Assembly (NCBI GenBank): GCA_951799405.1 | Contig: OX637332.1 | Location: 11,289,001 to 11,353,000 of the forward strand | DNA from: Agapetus fuscipes | Taxonomy: Eukaryota > Arthropoda > Insecta > Trichoptera > Glossosomatidae | DNA: 64,000 nucleotides | Reading direction: 5' to 3' | Part shown: one piece after another, positions 28,599 through 41,034 of the stretch | Layout of the letters: each line of letters starts with the position of its first letter | How positions within the stretch are numbered: position 1 is the stretch's first letter | The notes under the pieces: generated by a model | Told to the model about the DNA's origin: nothing | The model's input: only the letters and a program-made list of their open reading frames with translations | The model's database searches: none | Made by a program: the position numbers and the translations under genes

Positions 28599-29567
28599 CT
28601 ACTTCAATTTATTTAGGACCTCCACAGAGCTAATCAAAATCTTAGGAGACTGTTCATCCTTTCTAATGAAAATTCGGGAATCCCTTACCCAGGTAAATTT
28701 GTACCCTAGGTTTCTCTGTACCTCTTTGGTCTGTGCCAGCAGTTTCTTTGTGCACAGGGTCAGATGGTCGTTGATAAAGATCCGTTTGTTTGTTTTGATC
28801 CCTAGCTCGCTGGCCATTAAGCCCTTTCGCCTTTTTATTGCCGCCATTAGTGCATCCTTCGAACATTTTTTGTTGAATATTATTATAATAGGCGGATCTC
28901 TTAGTTCGGTAGTTTTCATGGTACTGGCTAAAGTATTTGGTGGTTGTCTCCGACGGATCCTGTGACATGATTCCACGTCCATAGCCACCTCTGGAACTCC
29001 CAGCTTCGTGGCAATATTTTTAATTGATATGCTAAGGTCCTCACCAGAGACGATCGGGAGTCCGGACAGCTCCACATTCCTTTGGCGGGAAATAATTTCA
29101 TTTTTAAGTATTGTATTTTTAAGTGAATCGACTGACTCACTTAGTTCTTTTATTTTGCAGTCAGCAATCCTCGCATCCTCGTTTAACTTTGTAATGGTCG
29201 AGTTCATCTCGTCATAGCGATTAGAGAAAAATAATAGAGAATCTTTCATCTCCCGTATCTCATTCTTTAATTCTTTCATTTCTCCGAGGAGCAGGAGTGT
29301 GTCTGCTGTCGGAGGTGATGATGGTGATGATGGCCGGACGGGTGGATTTGCCGCAGAGGTGAATGCCGCAGAAGATGGGCTGGGGCCCAGTTTTGATGTC
29401 CTTGGGTCCTCTAGCCTGCATGAGTCACACATAAATTGTGATCTCGTCCTTGTAGACATTTTCTCAGCTGATTGACGCTGGCATGATTGGTGGTACGACT
29501 TATAGCACCTGGAACATTTTAATGCCTTTTTTGGGCTCATTTCATCCGAGCATATATGGCACTTCAT
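28599..29567 (-). CDS. LINE ORF1 protein with PHD finger and coiled coil
   Basis: 322 residues from ATG 29567; the frame extends upstream to 29624 only through a TTG. ORF1 proteins bind the element RNA. Residues 3-50 form a complete PHD C4HC3 finger (C3, C6, C18, C21, H26, C29, C47, C50). A proline/serine linker follows, then a coiled coil at about 88-155 (EMKELKNEIREMKDSL). The remainder (RNVELSGLP, HRIRRR, then GYKFTWVRDSRIFIRK near the end) resembles the nucleic-acid-binding half of Jockey/CR1 ORF1 proteins. The finger sits almost at the N terminus, so the true start may have been lost. The frame is intact. Confidence 0.85.
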   Translation of the reverse strand: MKCHICSDEMSPKKALKCSRCYKSYHQSCQRQSAEKMSTRTRSQFMCDSCRLEDPRTSKLGPSPSSAAFTSAANPPVRPSSPSSPPTADTLLLLGEMKELKNEIREMKDSLLFFSNRYDEMNSTITKLNEDARIADCKIKELSESVDSLKNTILKNEIISRQRNVELSGLPIVSGEDLSISIKNIATKLGVPEVAMDVESCHRIRRRQPPNTLASTMKTTELRDPPIIIIFNKKCSKDALMAAIKRRKGLMASELGIKTNKRIFINDHLTLCTKKLLAQTKEVQRNLGYKFTWVRDSRIFIRKDEQSPKILISSVEVLNKLK

Positions 29568-29650
29568 GTTTTCTGATGTGATTGCCAAATGTTGTAAAAG
29601 ATTCACACTGTTCACTGTTGACAATTTGCAGATTATTTTTTGTTAAAAAT

Positions 29651-30239
29651 ATTTATAATATTTAATGATTATTATTAATTTAATAATAGTGAAATGTCAA
29701 AAACAAAAACACATACACAAAATCTTGTGCTCCTTACAAATGGTTATAACTTTTGCTATTTTTAATTCTTTTAGCCCAATTTGGTTTTAAAATCTTTTGC
29801 CTTATGTGTTCTGTGATTTGTGAACTAGATGGGGAATTAATGTGCACTTTTAACCACTTTTTTTTTTTTACTTTTTTACATTTTGATTTGAAATTTGACT
29901 ACACCCAACATTATTGTTACAAAGTGTTGAAATAGCGAATGATGTTAGTACATTTTGAAAACAGATACGTCAAAACAATAATTGACAACGCTGTGAAAAT
30001 AAAAAATGGATATTTTAAGCAAGCAGTACTCCAAGTTTAAACATTATGTTTAAAATAACCACGGCGTTTAACTAACAGTGTACGAAAACTAAAATGTTTA
30101 ATTCTTTTAGTAAAACGCTTTGCATGAGTTTAAACGTACATAATATGTTTCTGTACTTGAGGCACAGATAACTGAAAAATATCCTTTGTTATCTCAAAGT
30201 TACGCTGCCTCTAAGCTACCATTAACAAGAAACTTTTTT
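29651..30239. other. AT-rich spacer, may include LINE 5' UTR
   Basis: No frame or repeat recognised. Part may belong to the 5' end of the LINE. Confidence 0.35.
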
Positions 30240-30900
30240 GTTGACAGGTTAACAAGAGAGAATAGTTTCATATTTCTAATACGTATGATTGGGTAAAAAC
30301 GGAGTGAGGGGGTGAGGAATGAGCTTGCAAGAGAAGAATGTGGTGCAAGAGAAAGTGTGAAAGTGAAGATTAAAAGATGTTGTTTAAGACGGTTCGGAGA
30401 GAATAAGCGATGAAAGATTGTCGAAAAATGTATACTTTGCAAGAATTGATGGATCTTGTTGTAGAGGAAGACCGAGAAGGGTATGAATGGACCAAATACC
30501 TGAAATAGCGAATGAACGGGACATCCAAAGTCATAATAAAAAGAGAGCTTGTATGAAAAATGTGATAACTCTAAATGAAATGAACGAAGTATGTAGAGAC
30601 AGAAAAAATGCGGTTAATCTTTAATGTAAGCCGCTTTTTTCTTGATATTTTATGTAGTAGGTACCTACTGTTTTTTATAAAGATTTATTTTTAAGAGTTT
30701 ACTGTTTTTATTGCTTTTATCCCTGTTTCAGGGAATGTCGGCAAGAGTTGCAGGGCTTATGTTCATTTGAGGTTTGGATTTTATTTGTAAGTAGGTACAC
30801 AATCAGCATTTGTAAACGCGAACTACACGTGTTTGTTTGTGGGCATACATCTGAGAGCTTTGAATGAATATATCATTGCAACTTAGAATTTAGATTATAG
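30240..30900 (+). mobile_element. LINE 3' portion continuing into repeat family A
   Basis: The plus strand shows decayed LINE C-terminal coding sequence: a VRNELAREECGA-like block, KIKRCCLRRFGE, GRGRPRR (30462-30480), then DQIPEIANERDIQ and MNEVCRDRKNAVNL before a stop near 30622. After about 95 bp of UTR comes family A from CCCTGTTTCAGGG (30720), missing its first 60 bp, to ATTTAGATTATAG at 30900. This is the longest coding remnant of the LINE whose end is family A. The clade is uncertain. Confidence 0.7.
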
Positions 30901-30931
30901 GTCCCTCATAAATGTTATTGATTGCTTTTAT

Positions 30932-31075
30932 CCCTCGACTTATAGGTTGACTTATAGGTTGATTATATAATAGAGTAATATAATAGAGATAAGTAAAGTA
31001 AGTAAGTATAATGATAGTAAAGTAAAGTAAGTAAAGTAAAGCAAGAGTAAGAGTAAGAAGTAAAGTAAGTATAGA
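30932..31075 (+). repeat. Family A end fragment and (AAGT)n-like microsatellite
   Basis: GACTTATAGGTTGACTTATAGG at 30936 duplicates the family A leading end. It is followed by AGTAAAGTAAGTAAGT-type repeats from about 30990 to 31070. Confidence 0.6.
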
Positions 31076-33460
31076 TGATAGAATTGTGGATGATATTTTT
31101 TTAATACATTTGAAAAACAATATAATATGTATTTTTGTAAAAAATCAACTTTAAATGCATTTTAAATACATCCATACAGTTTAGTTTACTTTCTATTTGT
31201 ATTTGTATGACTTATACGTCGTTTTCTAACATACGTATTTTTGTTATTTATAATATTTTTTTGTGGGAAAACAAAATCTAACAAGAATGTAAATAACGCA
31301 AGTACCCAGTTTATCCCGTAAATATTCCACTGAAGATGTAGATATTTCACATGTTACGTACGTATATGTATGCAGAGTAATATCTACTTGGTTTGAAATC
31401 AAGATATAGTGAGATGTAGGTAAATCAAGATAGATAGCTGGGTTTACGAATAAGAGAACACCTACTGCTCCATTTTCATGCTATAACCTCGAATGTTTTT
31501 GACATAGCCGGTAACTTTAGTAACACTGCACTTTTATGTTAGATTTTTTTGTTTATTTATTTTTCATTCATGTGAATGGTATTTTTACATGAATATGATT
31601 TGAAAAGGAGAATACTTTTAAGTCATTCCAAAAATAGATAAATTAAGATTGGTTTTATAAAAAGTTCTAAGCCTTAGTGTTATCTTAAGCTTCGATAAAT
31701 TATTTCGTACGTTTTTTTAAATTTTATCTGAAGTGTATATTATTCTATGTTTTACATTCAGATATATCAAACATACATAAGGGGTCTGTTCAAAACAATG
31801 GTGAACGTTATTTTTTAATTGTTCAATTTAATAATCAATAATTTCAAATTATTTCTGATTTGCCTTTTTGCGATGCGTTCATAATCTCTTTAAGCATCGC
31901 AAAACATTATTACAACTTTCATTTTTTTTTTCATTTGAAGACAGTTATTTTTTGTGCAATTTTGGTCAGAAAATCGTGAACAAGCAATGACGTGTGCGAT
32001 TGCGCATTATCTTCACTACATAATTGCAAGAGTATTTATGTGTAACGTTAACAGAATGACGCAAAAATTCAAGTTTATATTCCTTATCTACATCATACGA
32101 CCTCAGAAACAACTAAAATTTCATTGCAATTTTTTAAATTGCCCTTTTTTACTAAAACTCGTACCTACAGAGATTAATATTGTTTGTGTTTCTGAATTTG
32201 AGTAGGCGCGGCTTCAGAACGACATTGTTTTCAAATGTTTTATCCATAGCATCAACGAGCGTCATCAATAGTGATGGACATTTTCTTTTTAAATAACTTG
32301 CCTTTGATGGTGACCATCAATATTTCAAATTTTTGACATGAGTACAAATGAATTAAAAAGTTTGTTGTAAAAAAAACTTCCTTACTTTAAGAATATCTCA
32401 AGAGGATTACTTTCTGGGGCGCAACCCTTTGCATCACAGATTTCTGCCTCTTTTTAAAAGTTTCTCAGGCTGTATTGACGTAATGGACATTTATTTATTT
32501 GAACATATATTTATTTTTATTGCCAGTTGGAAAACAAAAAAAAAATTAGGTCTCACCACAAAATTGCGCGACCTGCTTTGACTAAAGACTTGATTTAAAT
32601 ATAGATTTTGATTAATTTTTAAAAAATATTTTTTTACAATAACCAGATAATATTACAGTAACCAGATAACATTTATGTAAATATTGAATCTAAGTGGACA
32701 TAGCAATGATTGAAGACTAAAGTTTTGATGATTAATATGATCTGTGATTAATATCGTCTAATAATTACGCAAATTTTTATGAAAATCTATGGCATGAAAA
32801 AACTGCACTAGTTTATTTGATTTATAAGAACTTATTAAAAAGCAGAATACTTTTTTTCTATCTCTGTGTCTCACAGATAAGAACTCAGAACTTAAATTTA
32901 TTGTAATACTTTTTGACTAATAAAGTAAGGTGGTATTCAAAAAGCCATTAAATAATAATTTAATGGATATAATGGATACTTATAAACAGCACATTAATTA
33001 TCTTTACCTACTTAAAATGATTAAAATTGACATTTTTAAGTGCAACACTGTGGTACTACTTTGAGCGTCCTTGGGGTGGCTAGTGCCACTAAACGGCTCT
33101 ATATAAAATTGACCAATTATAATTGTTTTTACTTCATGTCATTTTTTAGGATATTAAAAATACAAGCTTTGAAATATATATCTTTTTTTGTTTGATGCCT
33201 ACAAACAGTACAATATTGTTTTAAAGTTTTTTCTGATGGATGGATCCATTCTCATAACGTGTTGATAAAAAAAATATCTTTAAAAAATGTTATCAATGGT
33301 GTAATCCCCAAAGGCATCCTGCTTTTATTTAAAAAAAGTAAGAGGCTATGTAATCTTATGTTACCAAACTAGTTTACATAATGTTAAGATTTTTTCTGTT
33401 CTCAAATGAGAAGGATCATTTTTCTTTGCGAACGTGTGACTAAGATCTCCGTAAGAAGAA
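31076..33460. other. AT-rich spacer
   Basis: 2.4 kb without coding signal or recognised repeat. A plus-strand frame at 31954-32205 (83 codons) has no domain. Confidence 0.45.
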
Positions 33461-33527
33461 AATAACAAGACCGGACATCATTTCTGCAGCCGTCGGACTC
33501 AACCTCACGCTTCCGCGTAGCAACAGC

Positions 33528-33535
33528 TATAAATA
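33528..33535 (+). promoter_or_regulatory. Candidate host-gene core promoter
   Basis: TATAAATA lies in a locally GC-richer stretch (CGTCGGACTC, TTCCGCGTAG, then ACCAGCGCCTC). About 130 bp downstream ATCAAGGTGAAAT (33666-33678) and later CAAAGTGAGTAAC (33762-33774) could be 5' splice sites of a noncoding first exon. No ATG frame follows. It could equally be a chance match or an old LTR. Confidence 0.25.
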
Positions 33536-33909
33536 CCAGCGCCTCTACATAGTATAAAGCATTGCGTAAACTCACCTAGATCACGTGAATCGAAACATCA
33601 ATCACAACTAAATCACTCCCTAGCAGTGTCGTCGTACATTCCAAACATTCTAAATTTACGCAATCAAGGTGAAATTTACAAACTCTTGTGTTCTCGAGTT
33701 ACAGAATATTCCTTGTTTTTGTATCTTTTGTATAAATTTGGAAATTTAAAATAATTTTTCAAAGTGAGTAACCTAAAAAGTAAGAATTTCAACACCAAGA
33801 ATCAATAGTATAATTAAGAATGTCACTCTCAAGAATCAATAGTATATAAAGTAACGTAACTAAGCTGCGCGTCTCTCACCGCGCCGTCCGGAACGGGTCG
33901 CATTTTCTT

Positions 33910-34005
33910 ATTTTGGGTTCGAAATTAACAACGATACGAAAAATCATTCTAGGAACCATCCTAGCTCTCGGCATGGAATTCAAGTATTACCGACTAAGCT
34001 ATTAT
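33910..34005 (-). repeat. SINE family C, head-end fragment
   Basis: TTTTGGGTTCGAAATTAAC and CTCTCGGCATGGAATTCAAG match the head side of family C. Confidence 0.55.
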
Positions 34006-37000
34006 CAAGAGTAACAAAAACCCTGAAAAATATATATTAACAAGCACAACAACACTAGCCTTCAATGTTTCAGAAAGCATAGAACGAGAATAATAGTGCA
34101 ATACCGTTGTATCTCCCTTTTGCAAACATGGAACAGCGAACGCCATTATGTGATAGGATGTAGTATTAACAGCTCACAGTAAATTAATGGAATTTGGATA
34201 TTTAGACAAGTCACCTGGGGGAAATCTAAAATATACACGGAGCTGGCATGCGAGGAGGGAAGGGGGGCACCACGACTAGTCACGAACCACCCTGTCGAGA
34301 TTTTTCATTCCAACAGCAAGCTAGAGATAAATTGACTTTAATTGCAAAATCCAAATAGAGCGACCCAGCGAGTTGGTAATTTGATTGCACTGTGGACCTC
34401 GTGCCGCACTTACTTGTGGGAACTTGGCCCTTTGAGTCTTTGATGATGCTTAATTTCATTCCATTCCTTGCAACTTATAACTTATTTTCTCTTATGAACT
34501 TCGTTTAAATTTTAATTTACTTATCGACTTTGCCAGAAGCGTATCCTTTATGCCGTAAACTTCTAACACACGGACCGAAATTATCATGTAAATTTGGCTG
34601 GTTGTGGCCTAGTGGTTAATACTCGGACTTAATGTCGGAAGGCAGTGGGTTGAAATCTTTGACGAGAGCGTAAAAAATCAACAATTGTTTTATTTAAATA
34701 ATTGGATGCTGAGTTTAAAAATAAACTAAGTTTTCTCTTTACATTCTGCTCTAATAGGTTAAATATTGACTTCTACATCTTATAATACATGGAACGATTA
34801 AGGCAAGATGGTTAACAGGTCAAAGAAGAAGATCTTGGTTGATGAACCTATATTAGAGGGTGGTTTGGTAGAAGTACAACACCCCTTTATCTAGACACAG
34901 TATTTAAGGTGTAGATTACTACGAAGATCACCAAGCTTCACTAAATAAACGAAGAATAGGTTTTTGTGAGGCTGAGCTAAAATTCCTATTGTAATTAATG
35001 CCAATGTTGCGAATACCACTCCTATTCAGAAAAAGGTGGCAATAGTGGAAAATTACATGTTCTATTGCGTGTCACGTTCAAAGATTCAGGCATGTTTTTA
35101 TCTTGGAAGGTATAAAATTTATAATTTAAAAAAATCTAGATAGGCTACGACTCATAAAATCATCTTTATTTTAAAAATTCAATTGGAAAAAAACAAGTTT
35201 TAATTCACTTTTTATTTTAAAAATTTACCTAGTTTTCACTTTTTATTTTACAAAATTGCATTTTTAAAATACAATGGACATTCGCTGTGTGAACAGATTT
35301 ACACTTAAAAATATATTACATCATCTTTATACTATAATTTAGATTCAATAAAAATTACATCGATTTCAAAAACATAATTTAATTTTAAATGATAATAATA
35401 TCAGCTAGATTCTAGCATTTTTGAGAATGTTAGATCTAATAAAGGATGCTACAAGGACATACTTACAAGTATATTTGTAGGTATATGTGGTATTAGGATC
35501 TACTCTCGACTCTATATATACGATATATATATAGGTATTTCTATAACAGCGTTCAGGGTAAAGCATATTTTTTCATCGACAGTACAGACAAGCTTGGATA
35601 CTATTTTATTAAAAAACATAATATTAGATGATAGTTCGTGGCCCCACACTGAAGTTAATACCCATACTCGTATACGCCAATGGAGTTAACCGAGTAAACT
35701 TTTATTAATATTTTACTAGCACGCCGTTTCACATTACATGGTTATTTGAAAAAAAAAAAATCATTAAATTTTCCAGGTCAGAATATTGATTCGGTTACGC
35801 AAAATTACACGAAGTTAATTACAAAAATACATAGAGTGCTTTTAAAACTAACATGTAAATTTTTGGTGAAATTATAAATTAGTTTCTCCGTTACATTAAA
35901 AATATAAATTTCACGAAAGCGAAGTGTCTCTCAGTACTCACATCTTTAGTTTTCGTGGAATTAATTAATGAAATTTGCGATCAAGCCATGAACTTCTAAT
36001 ATTGATTTTACATAATATTTGCTCAGACGCTATGAATTTTGAAAACGTCAAACATGTGGTTTCTATGTCTTTTTTTTTATTTTTAAGATCGAACGTAAAC
36101 AATTTCAAATTATTGCCTCTGAAGCGAAGCTTAAATATGTATATGATAAGCTTTAAATTGCAATCTGAAATAAAACATTTAAATTTATATGTTTTTTTTG
36201 AAAAGCGTAGAATAATAATATGATGAATAAGGAAAAGAAATTAATACTCTAGAAAAATAAAAGCCGCAAATTGAACAATTATAAATTGTATATTTTTTAT
36301 AAATTCAATAAGAAAAACAGTGTTTTAATTCCCTTTTTTTTTTTCTTTTTGTTCAAACGTTTTTTGCCTTTCTGGAGCACAATTGTTACAAATATTAAAA
36401 CAAATAAAAGTTATACAAAAAATCAAACGACTTTCACTGTGTTAACAAAAATACCCTAAAAAATATAATTATACATTGTTTTCCATATTACAATGTATAA
36501 ACAGTTACTTTTAATAAATAATCAATAGAAGAACCTAAATATAAATTTTCCTATTTCTCACATAATTTTTGCACTTTTTAATTTTAATATGCCATGAATC
36601 TGATCCTGCAGTGTTATTGTAAGCTATTTCTATGTAAGCTATCTCTATGTAAGTTATTTATTTATTTAAAAAAAACTTTACAAATTCCTCTTCTCGGTTC
36701 TTTCATATTCATAGATTGGTCTATAACTGTTTAGAGCAAAGCTCCTCACCTGATATCAATTGCGATCTGTAGGAATGGAACTATTTTCTTTTTCCGCGCA
36801 TGAATTGAAGTCCATATCCTTAAATGGATGCTGAAGTCCATATCCTTCTAAAGATTTTGAGGCAATCTTGAAGAGGTAGATTTTCCACTCAGGCATTCTG
36901 TCTATCGTATCATATAAGTTCATGTGTGATTTCGATCATACAAAGAAACACCGAAAGTAAACTGCAGCGATATCTTCGAAATAGTTATCGGATTGCTTTC

Positions 37001-37166
37001 AATTTGAAAGAGCATTCGCCCAAAACACATTCTCATTATGAAAAACCAAAATCAATCTTTGTAGACCATTTTAATAAAACATTAGATACAGCATAGCATG
37101 AGTTACTTAAGTGCAAATATTGAGTTGTTTCAGATTTTCAATTATGGGCACTCTGTGGCATGGAAG
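34006..37166. other. AT-rich spacer with one tRNA-like scrap
   Basis: At 34598-34680 TGGCCTAGTGGTTAATAC resembles an A box and GTGGGTTGAAATC a decayed B box, probably a SINE head. Short frames at 35975-36223 and 36271-36459 look random. 36285-36445 contains CAGTGTTTTAATTC and TTTCACTGTGTTAACA, blocks shared with 56500-56580. Nothing else recognised. Confidence 0.4.
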
Positions 37167-37285
37167 AGTGCACAGTGGATGTTCTGTCATTGTAATGTTT
37201 TGTCTTGTCATGTGATGTTCTGTCATGTGATGTAAATTCGTGTGACTTTATGTCATGTGTTGTTATGTCACTGTGCCGTTTTATC
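37167..37285 (+). repeat. Short minisatellite (TGTCATGTGATGTTC-like)
   Basis: About seven degenerate units of 15-18 bp, such as GTCATGTGATGTTCT, GTCATGTGATGTAAA and GTCATGTGTTGTTAT. Confidence 0.65.
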
Positions 37286-37805
37286 ATGGAACGCTTAATT
37301 TAATATTAATATTATTACAATACAGATGATCCAATTTTTTGTTGTTGATTAAAATCAATAATTTTTCACTAAACCAGTTCAGTGTAATAATTAAATCGTT
37401 TCTATAAATACATTATCATACGTGAGATAATCAAATTTTGCACGTACACGATATTAATAATTCCTAGGTAGGTAGAAACAGCATGTTTTCCGTGCATGAG
37501 TCCCACTGCAGCTACGAAGTCATCCATACTATTTGGTGTAGAATAACATTGTGCCATGGCCTAAACTCTAAAGTACAAACCATAACATTTAAACAGAATC
37601 ATAGTGTTAATCAAAAGAAGACTCTAGTTAAAGTTTGAGTTTTCATGCGTTTTTTGCTGAGTTTAAACGTAAGCTTAGTACTAGTATACTTGGGTACTGG
37701 GTGGGTTGTACCCCCCGAGCGTTGGTCTCCCCGGCCACAAAAATTAATGAATTCACAGCGTTCAAAATGAAAACAGTAATAGCTTTGTACTATATTCGCA
37801 GTCAC
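37286..37805. other. AT-rich spacer
   Basis: Nothing recognised. Confidence 0.45.
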
Positions 37806-37808
37806 TAA

Positions 37809-38227
37809 GGCCCGGTATTTTGAAGTATCGTAAAGTTAACTAAAATGCAATTTTAGTTAAATCATCATAATATTTCACTCACCGAATTTCGCCAGTAAAT
37901 ATTTAGTAACTTTAACTTTCGATTTTCAAGATGGCGGCGCTTCACTGACAGCAGCCGTTCTTTTTTAATGTAAGGATACATCAAAATTGGTGCAAACTGA
38001 ACATTTTTTGTCTTGTTTTCTAGCTTAATGAAGGTTAGGCATATGATTTTTATGAATAGTTGTTTGATTTAAAGCTTTTGAATGGCATTTTAATTATTTC
38101 CAAGATTTGGGGGCGGGGCTTCATACTTCGGTAATGTTCGGTTTTAGTTAACTCGAGATTGAGTATTTTAAATGAAAGTTCAAGTAATAGTTAACTAAAA
38201 TATTACTACAGTTCAATATACCGGGCC
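37809..38227. mobile_element. PIF/Harbinger-like MITE (419 bp)
   Basis: Termini are inverted repeats beginning GGCCCGGTAT and sharing TTTAGTTAACT-type blocks inside. TAA duplications flank it (37806-37808 and 38228-38230), the TWA type of PIF/Harbinger. There is no transposase frame. The interior includes AAGATGGCGGCGCTTC. Confidence 0.85.
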
Positions 38228-38230
38228 TAA

Positions 38231-40093
38231 TTCGTTTCAATCCTTTAAATGCATTTATACTTTGCGTTACTTTAATTATAAATCCTTTTTGTCTTTTCTT
38301 GGAAAGTGAATTAAAGAAATAATTTACTTGATGCAGTTGTATGCCACTTCAGAAAAAGAAGAACAAATAGAAGGATATGATGTTGTGACGAGGGAAGTGG
38401 TAAAAAAGGTGTAAACACGAATATCAAAGATTAATAAACATATATGTAAGCCAGACTTAGGACTGCGACAAATGAAGAAAATTTTCTTTCTTACAAGAAA
38501 ACTACAAAAATAGAAAGATTTATTTCATAATAATATTACTATTGTATACCACGATTAAAAGATAGGTGCATGCAATTCCCAGTGGTCAGTGCACACATAA
38601 AAAAGACGTTGCAAAAAATGTATAGAATGGTGGTGCGGGATATACAAATGAATACTCATCCGCTAGATTTCGAGGGATGGATGATATCTTACACGTAACT
38701 AAGAAAACCAGGTAAAGTGAGTTAGGCTTGAAAAACATAGTGGACATTGTACAAATTTCATGGAGAAAAAAGTGGCATCACACTTGTGAAATAAAGCAAA
38801 TGTCATGTTTTTGGTTGTTTAGGACCCTACTCACATAGGTATATGACATCTGCCCGCCGGGAAAAATCCTTTTCGCAGTTTGCGATAGGTTCACTAAGGA
38901 AATAAGAAGAGTCTGTAGGAGAATAAAGCTGATGTAGATATAAATGTAAAGGTCTTGACGGGTTCAGAAAAAAACTTAACAGTTATCCACTACCCCAAGC
39001 AACAAAATTGCGTAAATCTACCCTCGATTGCGTAATTCTAAAATGTACGGAATATGTGTAAGCATTCCTAAAGCGTCATTTAGTTGACATACATTTTTTC
39101 GATTTATACGATCGAGGTGAGTTCAGCAATTTGTTATCTTCGGAGAACAGGTGGAAGGATAATAGTGCAAAGGCTAAGGATCGATGAGCAAAAAATATGT
39201 CACACCGCTTCTTCAACTGGTAGGAAATTCGAGGACAGGTGAAGAGATATGTGACGCACGGTGGCCAATGGGATTTTCAAAGAGAACAAGACAAAGAAGA
39301 AAATGTACGATACCTCTGAAATTAAGCAAAATAGCTTTTTGATTGTTTCCAGCAGTTAAATGTAGGTCATTTTTCTCGTTCCAAGAACACCGCAATACTC
39401 TTACAAGAATATTGAATTTATTTAGTTTGCTGTGAATGCTTCGTTGATTTCACATGTAGGCATGCAGAGCTACCAGATTCACTACCTACCAGTTTCACAG
39501 ATTTTCCATACATATTCTATACGGCTCTAGCAGATACAAGTACGGACAGTTGAGCTCGTATATTATTCAGCTGTGCTTGGAAATTTACAATTGACTATAA
39601 AAACATAATTTAACTTATCAAATTGAAGTTATTCACTTGAAATAAATATTAAAAAACATTAGTTTATCATTTATTACTCATGAGCCTTTCAACAGCTGTA
39701 TTTGCAAGTATATGGAACGCTTAGTTAACAATTAAAATTTATTTTTATATCTCACTTTGTAAGGATGAATTGCTGTAAAAGTATTTTTTGATAAAACTGA
39801 TTGAATTTATGGTTTTAATTTAAATAACAAAATTGAGAGCCCTTTATACTTAAGTTGTACTGAAAAATATTTTTGATAAAAATTTTTATTGTAAATATTT
39901 GTAGTTATATAACAAAAACAATCCTTTTATCATACACAAATATTTATAGTTTCTAAGGTTTGTACATTCGCGGAGAAAAAATTCATTTCTGATTTTAATA
40001 CCAGTCCATTTTCAGAGCCTAACTCAGTTAGCCTCTGGAGATGGACTAATCAATGAGTATTTTGCAATCAATAACGTACCGCAACAACTATTA
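38231..40093. other. AT-rich spacer
   Basis: No gene. A 60-codon minus-strand frame at 39213-39395 has no domain. Confidence 0.45.
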
Positions 40094-40223
40094 GACCCGG
40101 TATTTTTAACGTTGGCGCAATATGTGAATTTAAGCTGATAAAAAAAACTACCCACACAATTTTCATACGTGAGTCCTTTTCATTCAGTGTAACTTTACTA
40201 CGGTAACGTTAAAATTACCGGGC
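40094..40223. mobile_element. Small MITE related to the 37.8 kb element
   Basis: The left end GACCCGGTATTTTTAACGTT and the complement of the right end GCCCGGTAATTTTAACGTT are inverted repeats of about 19 bp. They share CCCGGTA with the element at 37809. TTA precedes it; the right-hand duplication is degraded. Confidence 0.65.
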
Positions 40224-40349
40224 TTCAGCCTTTATTGAGGTTTTGCTAATGACTACAAGTAGCCTGATGATTTATGTAATCAATGTTAGTATTTAACAGC
40301 ACACTATCTTAATCAAAAACAACATACACTGGATCAATGGATTGTAGCT

Positions 40350-40627
40350 CGGTCCGTAGTCTAGTGGTAATGCTTTGGACTCGCAAATGGAAGGTTGTGA
40401 GTTGGAATCCCTGCGGAGCATAAAAAAATACCATTTATCTTTATAAATATGTTATTTTATGGGTTGAAAAATTCGTGTATAACTTTGCTAAAGATCGGTC
40501 ACCAAAGTTCCATTTAGCCTTACAGCAACTGGTCTTGCTTGAGTATTGGCGTTGTTTATAGCGACGACCAAGCTCGCAGAGGGCTCTTGAGATGTGATTC
40601 ATACAGAAGCGGCGCTCACCATGTAAA
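40350..40627 (+). repeat. SINE family B, full copy
   Basis: GGTCCGTAGTCTAGTGGTAA head, decayed B box (GAGTTGGAATCC), GCGGAGCAT, CAGCAACTGGTCTTGCTTG, 3' end CGGCGCTCACCATGTAAA. Confidence 0.85.
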
Positions 40628-41034
40628 TTATTATTATTATTTTTATTATCACATCTGCTTAGACCGCTGGACCACAATACTACTTTTATTTTCTAAATTA
40701 GTTAAAAAAACTAGTAATATAAATGCCCCCGGATCATTTATTCTTGAACGTTTAATATTGCATTATTACGCAGCTTGTGATGCTGAAAATTTGCATTTAT
40801 AAGGAATCTGGGCTCATAAATATGCGCTTTAGAGCCGCGGTCATGAGGTGAGGCTATCACTGAGAATAGTTGGGACTGCGATCCGCTATCTTAATTCTAA
40901 CCGATTTATATCGACACTCAAATAGTGAATTGTCTTAAACGACATTTCACGCAACGTTCAAAATTTTCAATGGACTCGGCACATTTATTCATGTACAGAA
41001 ATTAAAATGGCGTCACAAGGCACGGAAACGGCTA
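40628..41034. other. Spacer
   Basis: Nothing recognised. Confidence 0.45.

Larger units (their letters stand above)
25219..29650 (-). mobile_element. Near full-length Jockey-superfamily LINE
   Basis: In minus-strand order: short 5' region, ORF1 with PHD finger, 58-nt gap, ORF2 with endonuclease and reverse transcriptase, a 3' UTR with four tandem units, and a poly-A tail. ORF1 with a zinc finger and coiled coil plus an APE-type endonuclease point to Jockey/CR1 relatives; the poly-A tail favours Jockey. The 5' end is uncertain (a stop precedes ORF1 at 29643-29645) and no target duplication was found. One frameshift in ORF2 makes this copy non-autonomous. Confidence 0.88.
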
